A stretch of 64,000 nucleotides of DNA, taken from the NCBI RefSeq assembly GCF_016031625.1, contig NZ_JACCHP010000008.1, forward strand, positions 62,001 through 126,000. The letters are read 5' to 3'. The translations under genes and the position numbers were made by a program. Origin of the DNA: Bradyrhizobium agreste. Its GTDB lineage: Bacteria; Pseudomonadota; Alphaproteobacteria; Rhizobiales; Xanthobacteraceae. Below are positions 48,627 to 57,814 of this stretch, one piece after another. The notes beneath the pieces were generated by a model. The model was given only the letters and a program-made list of their open reading frames with translations. It ran no database searches and was not told where the DNA came from. Each line of letters starts with the position of its first letter. The stretch's first letter is position 1.

Positions 48627-49594
48627 AGCGGTGCTCCTGGAGGCACAATCTAGGCTGGAAGCGTTTCAGCCATTTGCAAGACTGCCCAAGCCGAATTCGG
48701 TGTCCTTCGCTGCGCTGCGATGTGTCGGCGCCGTTCGACGTAAAAAGTAGCGCGCTTCAATTTGAGCTGGCGTAAATCAAGTTAGCCGAAGTGTTGCACG
48801 AAGCTCCTGGGCTCCATCGTTACGCAGCACGACTCGGCCTGAGGTCGGCAGGCGATCACGCGTCCACGACGATGGGCTTGCCCACGCAAGACGGTGGTCG
48901 GATGGCGTCTCGTTTCGCTAAAACTGGCGGCCTGGGCGTGCATGGCGGACCCTATCTTGCGAATGGCGATGGGACGCAGATTGGCTGCTCCTGACGAATT
49001 GGGAAATTTGGATGTTTTCCCTAGGTAGAAACCCCTAAGTATTTACACGTAAGGCCCATGAGGAGGGCGTCTTGAATTGGGGGCGGCGCGGTCACTTGGT
49101 CTCAAACATGCTCAAATCGGATTAGAAAGCCGCATGCTGGCTTCGTCGGCCGCGTCCATGGAAACAGTCGGAAAACGCACTGCCGTACCCCTGAAGAGCT
49201 CCAGTCAGCCGAAACGTTGTCGTCCACCGCCACTTTCGGCTCACCGCAAGAGGTCTTGTTCGGCGCCTTGACTGTGATCCTCGTCAGCATCGGTCGGCCG
49301 TGGATCTGACGGGGCGGATATTGATGGTATCCTTATCGATGTAAGCTGGCATGGTCGACGTGCTTGATGATCATGCGATAGGTGCGCATGTGAACCGAGG
49401 TGGGGCCTACCCCCGGATCATAGGACTCGGCTTGCGTCACATATTGACCTGGCGCAACGGCCGGCCTGCGTGTGTTGCATCGGCAGCCGTCACCGAAAAC
49501 ATGATCGGCTCGGTGCGCGCGAAACCCACCGTTCGTCGTCTGGAGAGCGCAGCTTGAATGCATGAATAAGCCATTCACGCTATTTGCGCTGCTG
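48627..49594. other. Spacer with possible gene remnants
   Basis: A minus-strand ORF (49578-49333) ends TQAESYDPGVGPTSVHMRTY, and an adjacent frame gives RTEPIMFSVTAADATHAGRP. Together they may be a frameshifted small gene, but no family is recognised. Other ORFs are unsupported. Confidence 0.35.
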
Positions 49595-50197
49595 CTAGAG
49601 TCCCGCGGTAATGGCGATCCGCATCAACTCGGACATGCTGCGGACATTGGTCTTGGCCATCAGGTTCGCACGGTAAACCTCGACTGTCCGCGGACTTATG
49701 CCGAGATCATGGGCGATCACCTTGTTAATCTTGCCGGCTAATAGTCCCTGCAGGACGTCGCGCTCGCGCGACGACAGGTCCGCGAGGCGGGCTTCCGCCT
49801 GCAGTTTCGCTGCGTCGGCTGGCTTTGTTGGCCGCGCTTTCAAAGCACTATTGATCGCACGCAATAGCACCTCCTCCTTGAACGGTTTCTCGATGAAGTC
49901 GACCGCACTCGCTTTCATCGCTTCGACTGCGAGCGATACGTCGCCATGACCAGTTATCAAGACAACGGGGCAGTCGACGCGATCGGCTTTCACTTTTCTG
50001 ACCAGTTCGAGACCGCTCATACCTGGCATATGGATGTCTGACACAATGCAGTCAACCGGACCGCTTGCGACGTCATTGAGAAACTCGGTCGCCGTCTCAT
50101 AAGTTGCTACGTAGAAGCCATTAACATCAAGCAGAAACGCGAGCGAGTCCCGCATAGCGGCGTCATCGTCGATCACGAGAATGCGCCGCCAAGTCAT
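49595..50197 (-). CDS. FixJ-family two-component response regulator
   Basis: This 200-residue protein has an N-terminal receiver with acidic pocket IDDD, phosphoacceptor Asp54 (DCIVSDIHMPG), Thr82 (LITGHGD) and Lys104 (IEKPF). A Q-linker leads to a LuxR-type helix-turn-helix: LADLSSRERDVLQGLLAGKINKVIAHDLGISPRTVEVYRANLMAKTNVRSMSEL. This is the FixJ/TtrR architecture. No cognate histidine kinase is in the window. It may answer FixL or another kinase in trans, or be an orphan regulator of the adjacent genes. Confidence 0.88.
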   Translation of the reverse strand: MTWRRILVIDDDAAMRDSLAFLLDVNGFYVATYETATEFLNDVASGPVDCIVSDIHMPGMSGLELVRKVKADRVDCPVVLITGHGDVSLAVEAMKASAVDFIEKPFKEEVLLRAINSALKARPTKPADAAKLQAEARLADLSSRERDVLQGLLAGKINKVIAHDLGISPRTVEVYRANLMAKTNVRSMSELMRIAITAGL

Positions 50198-50331
50198 GTG
50201 TCTTCACTAAGCTCCGCAGTGTTTCTAGCAGGCCCTCTCATTGATCAACTCTACATTGTTTGCCACGAGAGGCCAGCCCGAGGCAGTCCGGGCCTCGACT
50301 CAGGCCAATCTATTGTGCAGGATGGCCGCCG

Positions 50332-50562
50332 CTATCCGGGCCAGATACGCCAGTGCGTTGGCTGCACGGCGACGCGTTCTCCGGTCTTTGCCTTGATCCA
50401 GCCGTCGAAAATCCAGCGGCAAGGAAAGACCACCCGGTGAATGGTATTACCCTCGATCACGGCAATCTCCAGATCCTGATCAAAGGGCGGCGCAGTTTCG
50501 AGCCGCTCCCAGGTCAGGTCACCACTAGATCCTGGATGGAGTTCATCGCTGCGGGCTGACAA
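50332..50562 (-). CDS. Small conserved hypothetical protein, third gene of FixK-box operon
   Basis: A TTG start at 50562, three bases after the upstream stop, encodes 76 residues: APPFDQDLEIAVIEGNTIHR, then VVFPCRWIFDGWIKAKTGERVAVQPTHWRIW. The pattern PPFDxDLELAVIxG...VFPCRR...GWxxAxTGxxVxVxPTHWR belongs to a family I have seen widely in Bradyrhizobium. Close spacing suggests translational coupling with the gene before it. Function unknown. Confidence 0.65.
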   Translation of the reverse strand: MSARSDELHPGSSGDLTWERLETAPPFDQDLEIAVIEGNTIHRVVFPCRWIFDGWIKAKTGERVAVQPTHWRIWPG

Positions 50563-50564
50563 AT

Positions 50565-50906
50565 TCAGGCAACCTTCTGAACACTAGGGACGAGATCGCT
50601 TGGCCACCGCGCGAACAGGCTCAACTCAGTATAGTCCAGGCTGCGCGTGCTCTCGATGGGGTCGGCCCCGACCGGGATTTTATCGGCCATGGCGCCGTTG
50701 AACGTATCGTGCCGGGACATGATCCGCTCGCCAACCGAAATGTTAGGGTTGGCGCTGCGAAACAACTCCCGGGCTTCGGTCGAATCGATCTGGATCAGCT
50801 CAAGCCCACGGCGGTTGGTTTTCATCGCTGTTCTGTAGAAGTTAAACTGGACTGCCGCTCCCGCCATGTGGCCGGCGCCGGGACAAAGGTCGCCGTAGTC
50901 TGTCAT
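50565..50906 (-). CDS. Hypothetical protein, second gene of FixK-box operon
   Basis: From ATG 50906 (MTDYGDLCPGAGHMAGAAVQ, GGAGG ten bases upstream) the protein is 113 residues and continues IDSTEARELFRSANPNISVG to a C-terminus LSLFARWPSDLVPSVQKVA. Upstream in-frame codons to 51053 are not protein-like. No domain recognised. It sits between the small Cys protein and the 76-residue protein on one strand, presumably cotranscribed. Confidence 0.55.
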   Translation of the reverse strand: MTDYGDLCPGAGHMAGAAVQFNFYRTAMKTNRRGLELIQIDSTEARELFRSANPNISVGERIMSRHDTFNGAMADKIPVGADPIESTRSLDYTELSLFARWPSDLVPSVQKVA

Positions 50907-51063
50907 GTCGAAACATCCTCCGTGGTGAGAAATCTCCTTGTCCCACGGCTTCAGCGCGGGGCGTTGGGTTGTGATGACGTCAGCCGCGCCCTTGCGAGTG
51001 GGACGGCATCCCCAAGCGAGAACGGGAAGACGCCGGAATTCCCATGACACCATTCGGATGGGC

Positions 51064-51252
51064 CTAGTTGCGCTCGGCGCCGATCATCCCGCCCGTCCGC
51101 AAGTCGATGGCGTGGACGCCATCGCATGCGGCGCAACTTATTGTGTGCAGGGCATCGGCACGCGGCTCGGGTGCGTCCGGCAGCAGTCCTTCTCGGTCGC
51201 CGGTATCTGGACATGAAGAGATGATGGGGCGCCAAGTCTTTCTGTCTGCCAT
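51064..51252 (-). CDS. Small cysteine protein, first gene of FixK-box operon
   Basis: ATG 51252 with AAGG nine bases upstream encodes 62 residues: MADRKTWRPIISSCPDTGDR, then ALHTISCAACDGVHAIDLRT. A C-x2-C pair and one further Cys suggest a metal or redox site. It starts about 55 bp from the FixK-type box, which puts the box at about -40 if transcription starts near 51273. Likely induced under low oxygen. Confidence 0.55.
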   Translation of the reverse strand: MADRKTWRPIISSCPDTGDREGLLPDAPEPRADALHTISCAACDGVHAIDLRTGGMIGAERN

Positions 51253-51306
51253 GTGTCTGACCTTCGACTGGAAACTCACTTCTATCAGTAGGAAGTCGCC
51301 GCAGAA

Positions 51307-51320
51307 TTGATACAGGTCAA
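51307..51320 (-). promoter_or_regulatory. FixK/FNR-type box (anaerobox)
   Basis: On the minus strand the site is TTGAC-CTGT-ATCAA, on the plus strand TTGAT-ACAG-GTCAA. One mismatch from the perfect TTGAT-N4-ATCAA palindrome and a full match to the FixK2 form TTGA-N6-TCAA. Position upstream of 51252 fits a class II activated promoter. Confidence 0.7.
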
Positions 51321-52262
51321 AAGAGCTGACACGCGTCCAGAACGGCCAAGCTCGAGCGGCCGCTGCGAGCCGGACAGGCCCGCGTTGGTAGGCGACATGT
51401 CCCAACTCGGGCGGTCCGCCAGGGCCTCGCGTTGGTCTGCAACACGCCAGCGTGTAGCTGGGTTGATTTGAGGCGCACCGCTCGCGGTGGGCCGCGACAG
51501 CATTTGTCCTCAATGCTGCGATAGCCGGCAAGCAGATAGTCAATTGATCGCTCGCTTGGCATTGTCGGTAGCCTTGCCGGCGCTGATCCAAGCGATGTCT
51601 TTGGTGCTGAAGGCCGGAATCTTCGGTTTATCGAAACGTCGGCTGCGACAAGCCTGATCATCGGCTTTGCTGTCGGGGCGGCAGGGTGGACCGTCAGAGG
51701 GTCGGAGCGGTTCGCCTTATTGGCCCACGATCACTTCGCGTAGGTCTCGCCGTCGATAGCCCTGGCCGGCGGCACGCCTCAGAAATGCCTCTGCCCGGTC
51801 ATCGGCGCAATGACCTGGTGTTTGCGGCAATGCCTCGTGAGGCACCAAATATCGCCTGTAAGGTTCGCGCCGTCTCGAGCCTCCATATTGCCAGCGGTTG
51901 AGTATGGGATCGATAGAGATCAATAGCCGGCATCTCGGGCGTGACGGCGCATGCTGCTCTCAATCCTCTCTTCAAGACATTCCCCGATTCATCGGGCCCC
52001 CAATTGTTCGGTCTCGAGCGCTTGAGCAGACCAGAAGACGCTGTCCCTCGGCTCAAACAGAGTGCGATCTGCCAAGCCAGACAGATAGAGATCGCGTGGT
52101 TTGCGGGACAACAGGAGCGCTCGGGCCGCGCTGCCGAAGTCTCGATCTTATCTTGACGCAGCAGCGGACAACCACTTGGGGATGCTGCTTGAGGCAGATC
52201 AAATACTCTTGAAGCGTCAATGGCAGAATGGTGGATAAGCAAACCCATAAGAAGAGGGTGCC
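51321..52262. other. Stretch without a supported gene
   Basis: Minus-strand ORFs of 68-175 codons overlap here but no domain is visible. ISIDPILNRWQYGGSRRREP (from 51923) looks partly coding. Probably gene debris. Confidence 0.35.
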
Positions 52263-52490
52263 ATGCCTTCATTTAACGTTCGGTTCATCAAGACCGTTTG
52301 TGACGATACCGGACACGAACATCGTGCCTGTGAGGCAGCGTTTAAGATCGATGCCGCCTCGCTAAGTGCTGCTGCAAAGCAGGCGGAGACCGATTTCTGC
52401 AAGCAAAAGAGTGTCCGCGATTGGACAGTCTTCGCCGATGTGATAGAGCTTCGAACCCCGCCTGCATTTCCGCCGGCATCGGCTGGTTAG
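52263..52490 (+). CDS. Small conserved hypothetical protein, 75 residues
   Basis: ATG 52263 follows AGAAGAGGG. MPSFNVRFIKTVCDDTGHEH then SAAAKQAETDFCKQKSVRDWTVFADVIEL. The composition is typical of true coding, and similar proteins (short beta-alpha-beta with a D-W and two Cys) are frequent in Bradyrhizobium. Function unknown. Confidence 0.65.
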   Translation: MPSFNVRFIKTVCDDTGHEHRACEAAFKIDAASLSAAAKQAETDFCKQKSVRDWTVFADVIELRTPPAFPPASAG

Positions 52491-53869
52491 CTTGACTTTG
52501 GCAAGGAAAGTCTGCGAATTGAATTTTGGGGTCAATCTGTAATCTAAGCGTGATCCCGGACAGGGGCGTGCCGACCGTTTCGAGAGAACACCTGGTGATG
52601 CTGTCGTCAGTTCGGCGGGCACCCAGTTGTCTCACGATAAGCGGACCTCGCTGGAGGGTTCGCCGCCTGCCGTTCAATTGGCTCTGCAGCGCTCCGCCAA
52701 GCACCGTACCGGCAGGGCCATCCGGATCGAAGGATCTCCCACAAATCGGTCTTGTTTGATCGAATGCCAAAAGCAAGTTTGCCTCCGGCCGCTATGGCTG
52801 TTTCGAAGGGTATGCCTGATTGACCATTCTGCACACATAGCTTGACGGTTTAGGCATCTTCTCAGCCGGTTACGCGCGAGCCTGTCCCAGACATCCGAAC
52901 CGGCTCACTTGAGCCCGTAGGACATCGATGCGATCGCACGTGAGCTTAATCTGTCCGCATCCGCGTTTCGAACCATGGCGCAAAGACCGGGCTCTCCTGA
53001 ACTCTTAAGCAAGCGCCTCGCACTTGCCGGTTTTTCCGAGAATACGCTTGCTGCCGCCATCGAGACGTATTGCGCGATCTGCAACGCGTGTGCGGCCTGT
53101 GTCAGACCGAAGTCCGCTGCGCGGCCGACCTCGAGAGGCACAACCATGCAAGTCCGCGCAAAGAGTGCCCGAACGAACAGACCCTGCGCGCTCGCTTGTG
53201 AGATATCCTCCGGCTGCGCTTTCGCGATTGATCGCGCTCAATCAGTTCCTCACCGAAGATCTTGACTCCTGAGCATGCCCACATTCAAAGAAGGCCGGCA
53301 CAGGACAAGCCTAGCGCCGCCTCGAAATCCACGACATCTGTGAAGCAGTCTTTATGTCAATATTTCGCTGTTTCCGCCTACGTTTTCTTCTTTGCCGCAG
53401 CGATGGGACAGGATCCGGCGTTTGCCTTCTGCGATTGCTGGCTTGCGCCGCCAGCCTGGCCGCGCCGCCGTCATCCTCAATCGCCGCTATGAATGGCCGG
53501 CGCGGCTACCGCCAGCGGAGATCAAAGCTCGGCCGAACTACAGTTCGGTCCGATCAAATTCGCCTCGGCGACGGCGATGTGGCCGCTGCGTGACAAGGAC
53601 GACAATATTCTCAAATACGCGGACGGTCATTATCGTGTCGATCTGACGAGGCCCCGACAAGTGGATCTGTTAGCGACAATAAGGCGTGCGAAGCTCCTGT
53701 GTTCTCGGCGATGCGGAGCACCTAAAGGAGCAGCGGAATTGCGCCCTGCACGCTCAAGTGCTGGCGACATCCGGAGAAAACTCGCGTAGAGCTCTTAATC
53801 GCGACTGTTGCTTCGATGTCACCAAATATGTGAGCCGGCGATCTACGCTCGTGTCAAACGAGGGACGAC
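52491..53869. other. 1.4-kb stretch with debris only
   Basis: Frames on both strands are broken. A minus ORF (53147-52905; MVVPLEVGRAADFGLTQAAH) and a plus run near 53570-53680 (RDKDDNILKYADGHYRVDLT) look locally coding, but neither extends nor matches a family, so they are not called. Confidence 0.35.
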
Positions 53870-54088
53870 ATGTTTGATATTTATTTGAACGGAAGGCGCG
53901 ATCTTTTGGTCGTTCCGCGAGGCTTTGCGATCCCCGCGGGGTTGGACGGCAATTGGAAGCGAAAGAAGCGGGCGGTGCGTTCAGTGAGCGATGTCATTCG
54001 CCAAGATGTCCAACAGCGCGGTTACCACCGACGTAGTTTGATCTCAAATCGGTCGGAGACCGCAGTTGATACATCGTCTCAAACGTAG
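53870..54088 (+). CDS. Small basic conserved protein, 72 residues
   Basis: ATG 53870 follows GAGGGACGAC. MFDIYLNGRRDLLVVPRGFA, then KRKKRAVRSVSDVIRQDVQQRGYHRR. The very basic second half suggests nucleic-acid or membrane binding. The MFDIYLNGxRDLLVxxxGxxIP pattern recurs in rhizobial symbiosis regions in my memory. Function unknown. Confidence 0.65.
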   Translation: MFDIYLNGRRDLLVVPRGFAIPAGLDGNWKRKKRAVRSVSDVIRQDVQQRGYHRRSLISNRSETAVDTSSQT

Positions 54089-54250
54089 CCAAAGCGGCTA
54101 TCTCCGCTGACCCATTCTTCGAAACACTATGGGCAGAAAGTATGACCGAACTTATACGTTGACGTGAGTTCCGATGATTGCCTCTTTTTTACGGTCGTCG
54201 CTTCGAAAAAAATGTGTTACAGGCGCTCCTCTCAGAGAGGAGCATTCATC

Positions 54251-54436
54251 GTGAAAAAGGCAACCAAGAAACGCGTTAAGCGGCGCGAGTGGACGAAGGC
54301 AGATATCAAAGAGCTCAAGGTCCATTCGAAGGCTCGGACCCCGGTCATAAAACTAGCCAAAATGACCAAGCGCAGCGAAGGTGCGCTACGCCAGAAGGCC
54401 CTAAATCTCGGAATCGGACTCGGGCATCAGCGGTAA
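54251..54436 (+). CDS. Small HTH/Myb-like basic protein, 61 residues
   Basis: A GTG start at 54251 with AGAGGAG eight bases upstream gives KKATKKRVKRREWTKADIKE, then LKVHSKARTPVIKLAKMTKRSEGALRQKALNLGIGLGHQR. The W-T-K-x-D-I-x-E-L-K / G-A-L-R-Q-K-A-x-x-L-G-I-x-L-G pattern is a SANT/Myb-like DNA-binding helix set found in many short alphaproteobacterial proteins. An upstream ATG (54164) reads a non-conserved extension and has no ribosome site. Confidence 0.72.
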   Translation: MKKATKKRVKRREWTKADIKELKVHSKARTPVIKLAKMTKRSEGALRQKALNLGIGLGHQR

Positions 54437-54467
54437 TTGTGAGCAACGCTGGCTAGTGGCCCAGCAG

Positions 54468-54488
54468 GGCGGCTCGCGGGCCGCCCTC
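54468..54488. terminator. GC-rich hairpin after the Myb-like gene
   Basis: GGGCGGC-TCGCGG-GCCGCCC forms a strong stem about 30 bp after the stop at 54436. No T-run follows, so termination is possible but not certain. Confidence 0.4.
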
Positions 54489-54941
54489 GCCGTCCATAGA
54501 AACTTTTGTCGCACATTCGCTTTGCCCGACCCGCGCTGAGAGAGTTTTTCACGCACGTGCTGGATGCCTTCAATGTCGCGGAACGTGCTCCAGCGCCTCC
54601 TCATGTTTGATCAAGTTTCTTGGAAGCCTGTTTTCGACAGCCGCTTGCGATGTATGATCGCGAGTGAAGAGATAGTCTTAGCCATGGCCCTATCTCGAAG
54701 ATGAAACCCCGAGACACTCGGCCCCGGAACGCATGCGATGGGGCCACAACGGCGCGTTAGTTCGAGAAGCTGATCAGTCTCAGAGGAACTCTTGTAGGGG
54801 CCGAATCTAGCATCCATTCGGCCAGCAGCTTCTTCAGCTTCGGCGAGGCAGTCTTGGCCGCGCTGGGCCGAACACATCGGCTGATCGCTTTAGCCAAATG
54901 GAAACAACTCGCGAATGGGCATCCTCGAAGCTCATGCAAGG
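54489..54941. other. Spacer with a weak tts-like site
   Basis: On the minus strand at 54781-54750 the string ATCAGCTTCTCGAACTAACG resembles a tts box missing AG in the AAAGCT half. The nearest minus ATG (54685) opens only 24 codons. No gene is supported. Confidence 0.3.
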
Positions 54942-55172
54942 CTAAAGTTTGGGCGTAAGCGGACCTCGCCGGGCCTGTTCGCTAGCTCGAGCTCCGAGGC
55001 GATATGGCGCGCTCAACAGCAATTGAAAAAGCGCTCTGTTGGCTTGATAGATGGCGGCGGAGCGGTTACGTCCTGAACCCGTCATCACTTGACCGCCTTC
55101 GGCGTTGTGAACGGACCACAACCACCTTCGACCGCGCTGCTTCAAGACATATTCGAACGATGGCAGACTCAT
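54942..55172 (-). CDS. Small hypothetical protein, 76 residues
   Basis: MSLPSFEYVLKQRGRRWLWS, then VHNAEGGQVMTGSGRNRSAA and IYQANRALFQLLLSAPYR. The aromatic/basic N-terminus and helical C-terminus look like a genuine small rhizobial protein. An alternative start (MELANM) lies at 55187. No function assigned. Confidence 0.55.
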   Translation of the reverse strand: MSLPSFEYVLKQRGRRWLWSVHNAEGGQVMTGSGRNRSAAIYQANRALFQLLLSAPYRLGARASEQARRGPLTPKL

Positions 55173-55209
55173 GTTAGCGAGCTCCATTTCTGACAGTCGT
55201 GCGTTTAAT

Positions 55210-55705
55210 CTTCTGAATGCCAGCGCGGGCCCTTTCCAGGCGAAGCCTCACCGCAGCAGCCTTGGCAATGAACTCGCTTGATCGGTCAACGCCGCTTTCA
55301 TCAAAAGCGAGCTCATCCAGCGCCGCCTGTCGTGGCTCCAAATCGCGACATGCTTGCGCGTTTTGGCCGTCAGCGACATCTGTCCGATCCGGGCATGGTT
55401 TGCGGAGGACTTATGCCGCAGCAAACCGCTTCTAGCAGCTTTGAGCGGGTTGTCACGAAGGAAGGGCCGACGTGCATCAATCGTGACATCAGGTTGCCCG
55501 GTACACCCTTTTCTCTGCCCAAATAGGTCACAGCCATCAGGATCGTCCACCGTGGCCGAGTGATGCCCATCACATCTAATTTGGCAAGTGCTTCGAGACG
55601 CGCACGGATCGATCTGATCTCCCACATGAATGACCGGACGATCTCGTCTCCGTCAGTAGAGATGCGGCCAAGCGTGCTTGGTGGATCAGTTAGATCCGCA
55701 GGCAT
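55210..55705 (-). pseudogene. MarR-family transcriptional regulator, frameshifted
   Basis: The N-terminal frame reads EIRSIRARLEALAKLDVMGITRPRWTILMAVTYLGREKGVPGNLMSRLMHVGPSFVTTRSKLLEA, the winged-helix DNA-binding part of MarR. The wing and dimerisation helix continue in other frames (LLRHKSSANHARIGQMSLTA, then AAVRLRLERARAGIQKI). At least two frameshifts disable it. Confidence 0.72.
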
Positions 55706-56380
55706 CTTAAGTCAGGTTCCATCGTTTACAAGCCTCCTTAGCGCCGATCAGGGGAGGGCAGCGCTCAAAAAGCAGGCAAATCAAACACTTGATATAGTTC
55801 GGAAGGATAGGCTGGTGAACAACAGGCTGGCCGGAGCTATGGCTCAGTGTCTTGGCAGACCAAGGGCAGCATTCACGGTGCGTCGGCAGCGATACGCGCT
55901 GACAAGATTGCTGCACCTTGCCACGTGAGATGTCCGCGACATCATCTGCCTTCTTTGCCGCGCTCGCCGAGCTGTCGGCTCTTTTGCCGAACTTCTTTGG
56001 TGTATGCCGAGCATCAGAGAGGTGCATGTCGCATTTACGGTCTTCAATGCCTCGGCAACAGGCAGCTGTGATTATGCGTAATAACCCATGTGCCGTGGGC
56101 GGTCTTGCAAACGTCCGTATAGTTCGTTCCGACCTTCCCATATCCGCAATCAATCTTCGTGTACTTGAGCTGGCTCGTGACTTCGTTTCAACTGTCGAGC
56201 AATCGAGGGAGCGATTGGGGTGTCCTCCTGTGATCCAGCCGATCGGTCGAACTGAGCGGGTTCTCAAGTCATGAGTGGCAGACAAAATTCTTGTCGTTTT
56301 AGCGCTTTGCGGCTAGCTTTGCGTCGCTCAATCGAGCGAGCGCCTACGGGGTGTGTTTTTCAAGCACGAGCGTCTGGCCG
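55706..56380. other. Spacer upstream of the sulfotransferase
   Basis: A plus-strand frame ending at 56274 (LPISAINLRVLELARDFVST, then VEQSRERLGCPPVIQPIGRT) has natural composition and could be the end of a small gene, but its start and family are unclear. The rest is unsupported. Confidence 0.3.
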
Positions 56381-57535
56381 ATGAGCGGACGTTTTGGCCG
56401 TTCGCCTGCGGTGTGCTTTCTCCTCGGTCTTCCACGATCTGGGACGACACTCGTGGCGCATTTGCTCCAGCACCATCCAGACATTGTGGCTCCGCCTGAA
56501 CCCTGGTTGATGCTGGCGCTTGAAGCATTTGGCAGGGTGGATCAGCGCCATCCGGCGGGTAGCTCACTGATTGAGGCCGCGACCTCTGAATTCCTCGGGC
56601 GCATAGATCGCGCGATCCCCAGCCGCGCTTTTGCCGATGCAGCATATGATCAGTATCTGGCACAAGCGGGCAAGCGCATCATCCTAGACAAGACACCACG
56701 CTATTGGATGGCGCTTGAGTTTCTTGAATTTGTCTATCCAGAAGCGCCACACATCCTTCTGATGCGCAATCCCTATGCCATCGCGGCTTCACTGAAATCG
56801 ACGTGGGGCGTCCCACTGCGGGCAGAAATCTCGCATCCGGTCAGCGTTTCCAGTCTCACGGATCTCATGCTCCGTCTGCCCGACGGCATCATAACTTCAC
56901 TCGCCGATTTGGTTCTTGGCCTTCCCAAGCTCGCCGCGCACCGCGCTCGCCCGCACACACAGTTCGTGCAATACGAACTCCTCGTGGCGCATCCGGACGA
57001 GGAAATCCGGCGTCTGTTGGCGGGGCTCGGCTGTGATCCAGCGGCCGTCGCATCGGCGGGGATGAGACAAGCGGATTATCTTCGATCGAGCAGCTTCGGA
57101 GACCGAAAAATCTTGGAACGAAACGCCGTCGACCAAAGCTCTGTCAAGGCATGGCAAGCTCAATTGAGCGTCGAAGAGATGCAAACCGTGACCGATCTTG
57201 TAGGCGCCGAGCTTTTGCTAGAACTCGGATATGAGCAGGAACTGGTACATGCACAGCAAGCCGGAGTCCTGGATAGGGGAGGGGAGGTAACTGAACTTTA
57301 TCGTCAGATATTCCGAACCTGGTGGGATTTGCGAAGTACCAAGGCGGGAGCATTATCCGGCTTATCTGACGCCGGAGAGCCGGTCCACGGGATGGCTGCC
57401 CAGTTGCAACAGACGCTGTTAGCGTCAGAAGCTGATCGAGCTGCGGGGCTGGATGGCATTCGCAACCGCGACGTGGCTATCGAGATGTTGCGAGGCGAAG
57501 TCGCGCGGCTTGAGCGGATCCTCAAGATCCCCTAG
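56381..57535 (+). CDS. PAPS-dependent sulfotransferase
   Basis: From ATG 56381 (MSGRFGRSPAVCFLLGLPRS; ATG 56351 also possible) the protein is about 384 residues. The 5'-phosphosulfate loop is LGLPRSGTTLVAHLLQHHP; the 3'-phosphate site is around HILLMRNPYAIAASLKSTW (Arg, Ser); KTPRYW precedes it. The last ~45 residues are a charged helix likely to form a coiled coil. It transfers sulfate from PAPS to a sugar or small molecule in the cytoplasm. The downstream nodP-nodQ genes make PAPS, so the three form a functional sulfation module. Confidence 0.82.
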   Translation: MSGRFGRSPAVCFLLGLPRSGTTLVAHLLQHHPDIVAPPEPWLMLALEAFGRVDQRHPAGSSLIEAATSEFLGRIDRAIPSRAFADAAYDQYLAQAGKRIILDKTPRYWMALEFLEFVYPEAPHILLMRNPYAIAASLKSTWGVPLRAEISHPVSVSSLTDLMLRLPDGIITSLADLVLGLPKLAAHRARPHTQFVQYELLVAHPDEEIRRLLAGLGCDPAAVASAGMRQADYLRSSSFGDRKILERNAVDQSSVKAWQAQLSVEEMQTVTDLVGAELLLELGYEQELVHAQQAGVLDRGGEVTELYRQIFRTWWDLRSTKAGALSGLSDAGEPVHGMAAQLQQTLLASEADRAAGLDGIRNRDVAIEMLRGEVARLERILKIP

Positions 57536-57814
57536 GGGATCTGAATGCTTGCGAACAAAACACGCTGGCTGATTTAGCCAAGATCCTTAAACCCGCACGA
57601 GGCTGATCCCCCGATCAGGTGTGACGCAGGCGCCGGCCGCACCAGCGGCGGAATGCGATATGCTCCCGCATCTGCAAGTCTGGTGTCCAGCGGGGCTTAA
57701 GCTCATCGAGAGCCCATGCGTCTTAGCCGGCCGTTTCCGCCCGCGGGTATTCCCACTCTACGCTGGAGCCAAAGAACGGCGAAGAACAGAGATCCTGCAT
57801 CGAAAAGAAGACAT
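57536..57814. other. Intergenic region before nodP
   Basis: No supported gene; the stretch probably holds the promoter of nodPQ. No nod box, tts box or sigma-54 site was recognised. Confidence 0.4.

Noticed and set aside
50239..50252. TTGATCAACT string as a FixK box before the FixJ-like gene
   Set aside because: The half-sites are not separated by the required six bases; it is just a short TTGATCAA palindrome.
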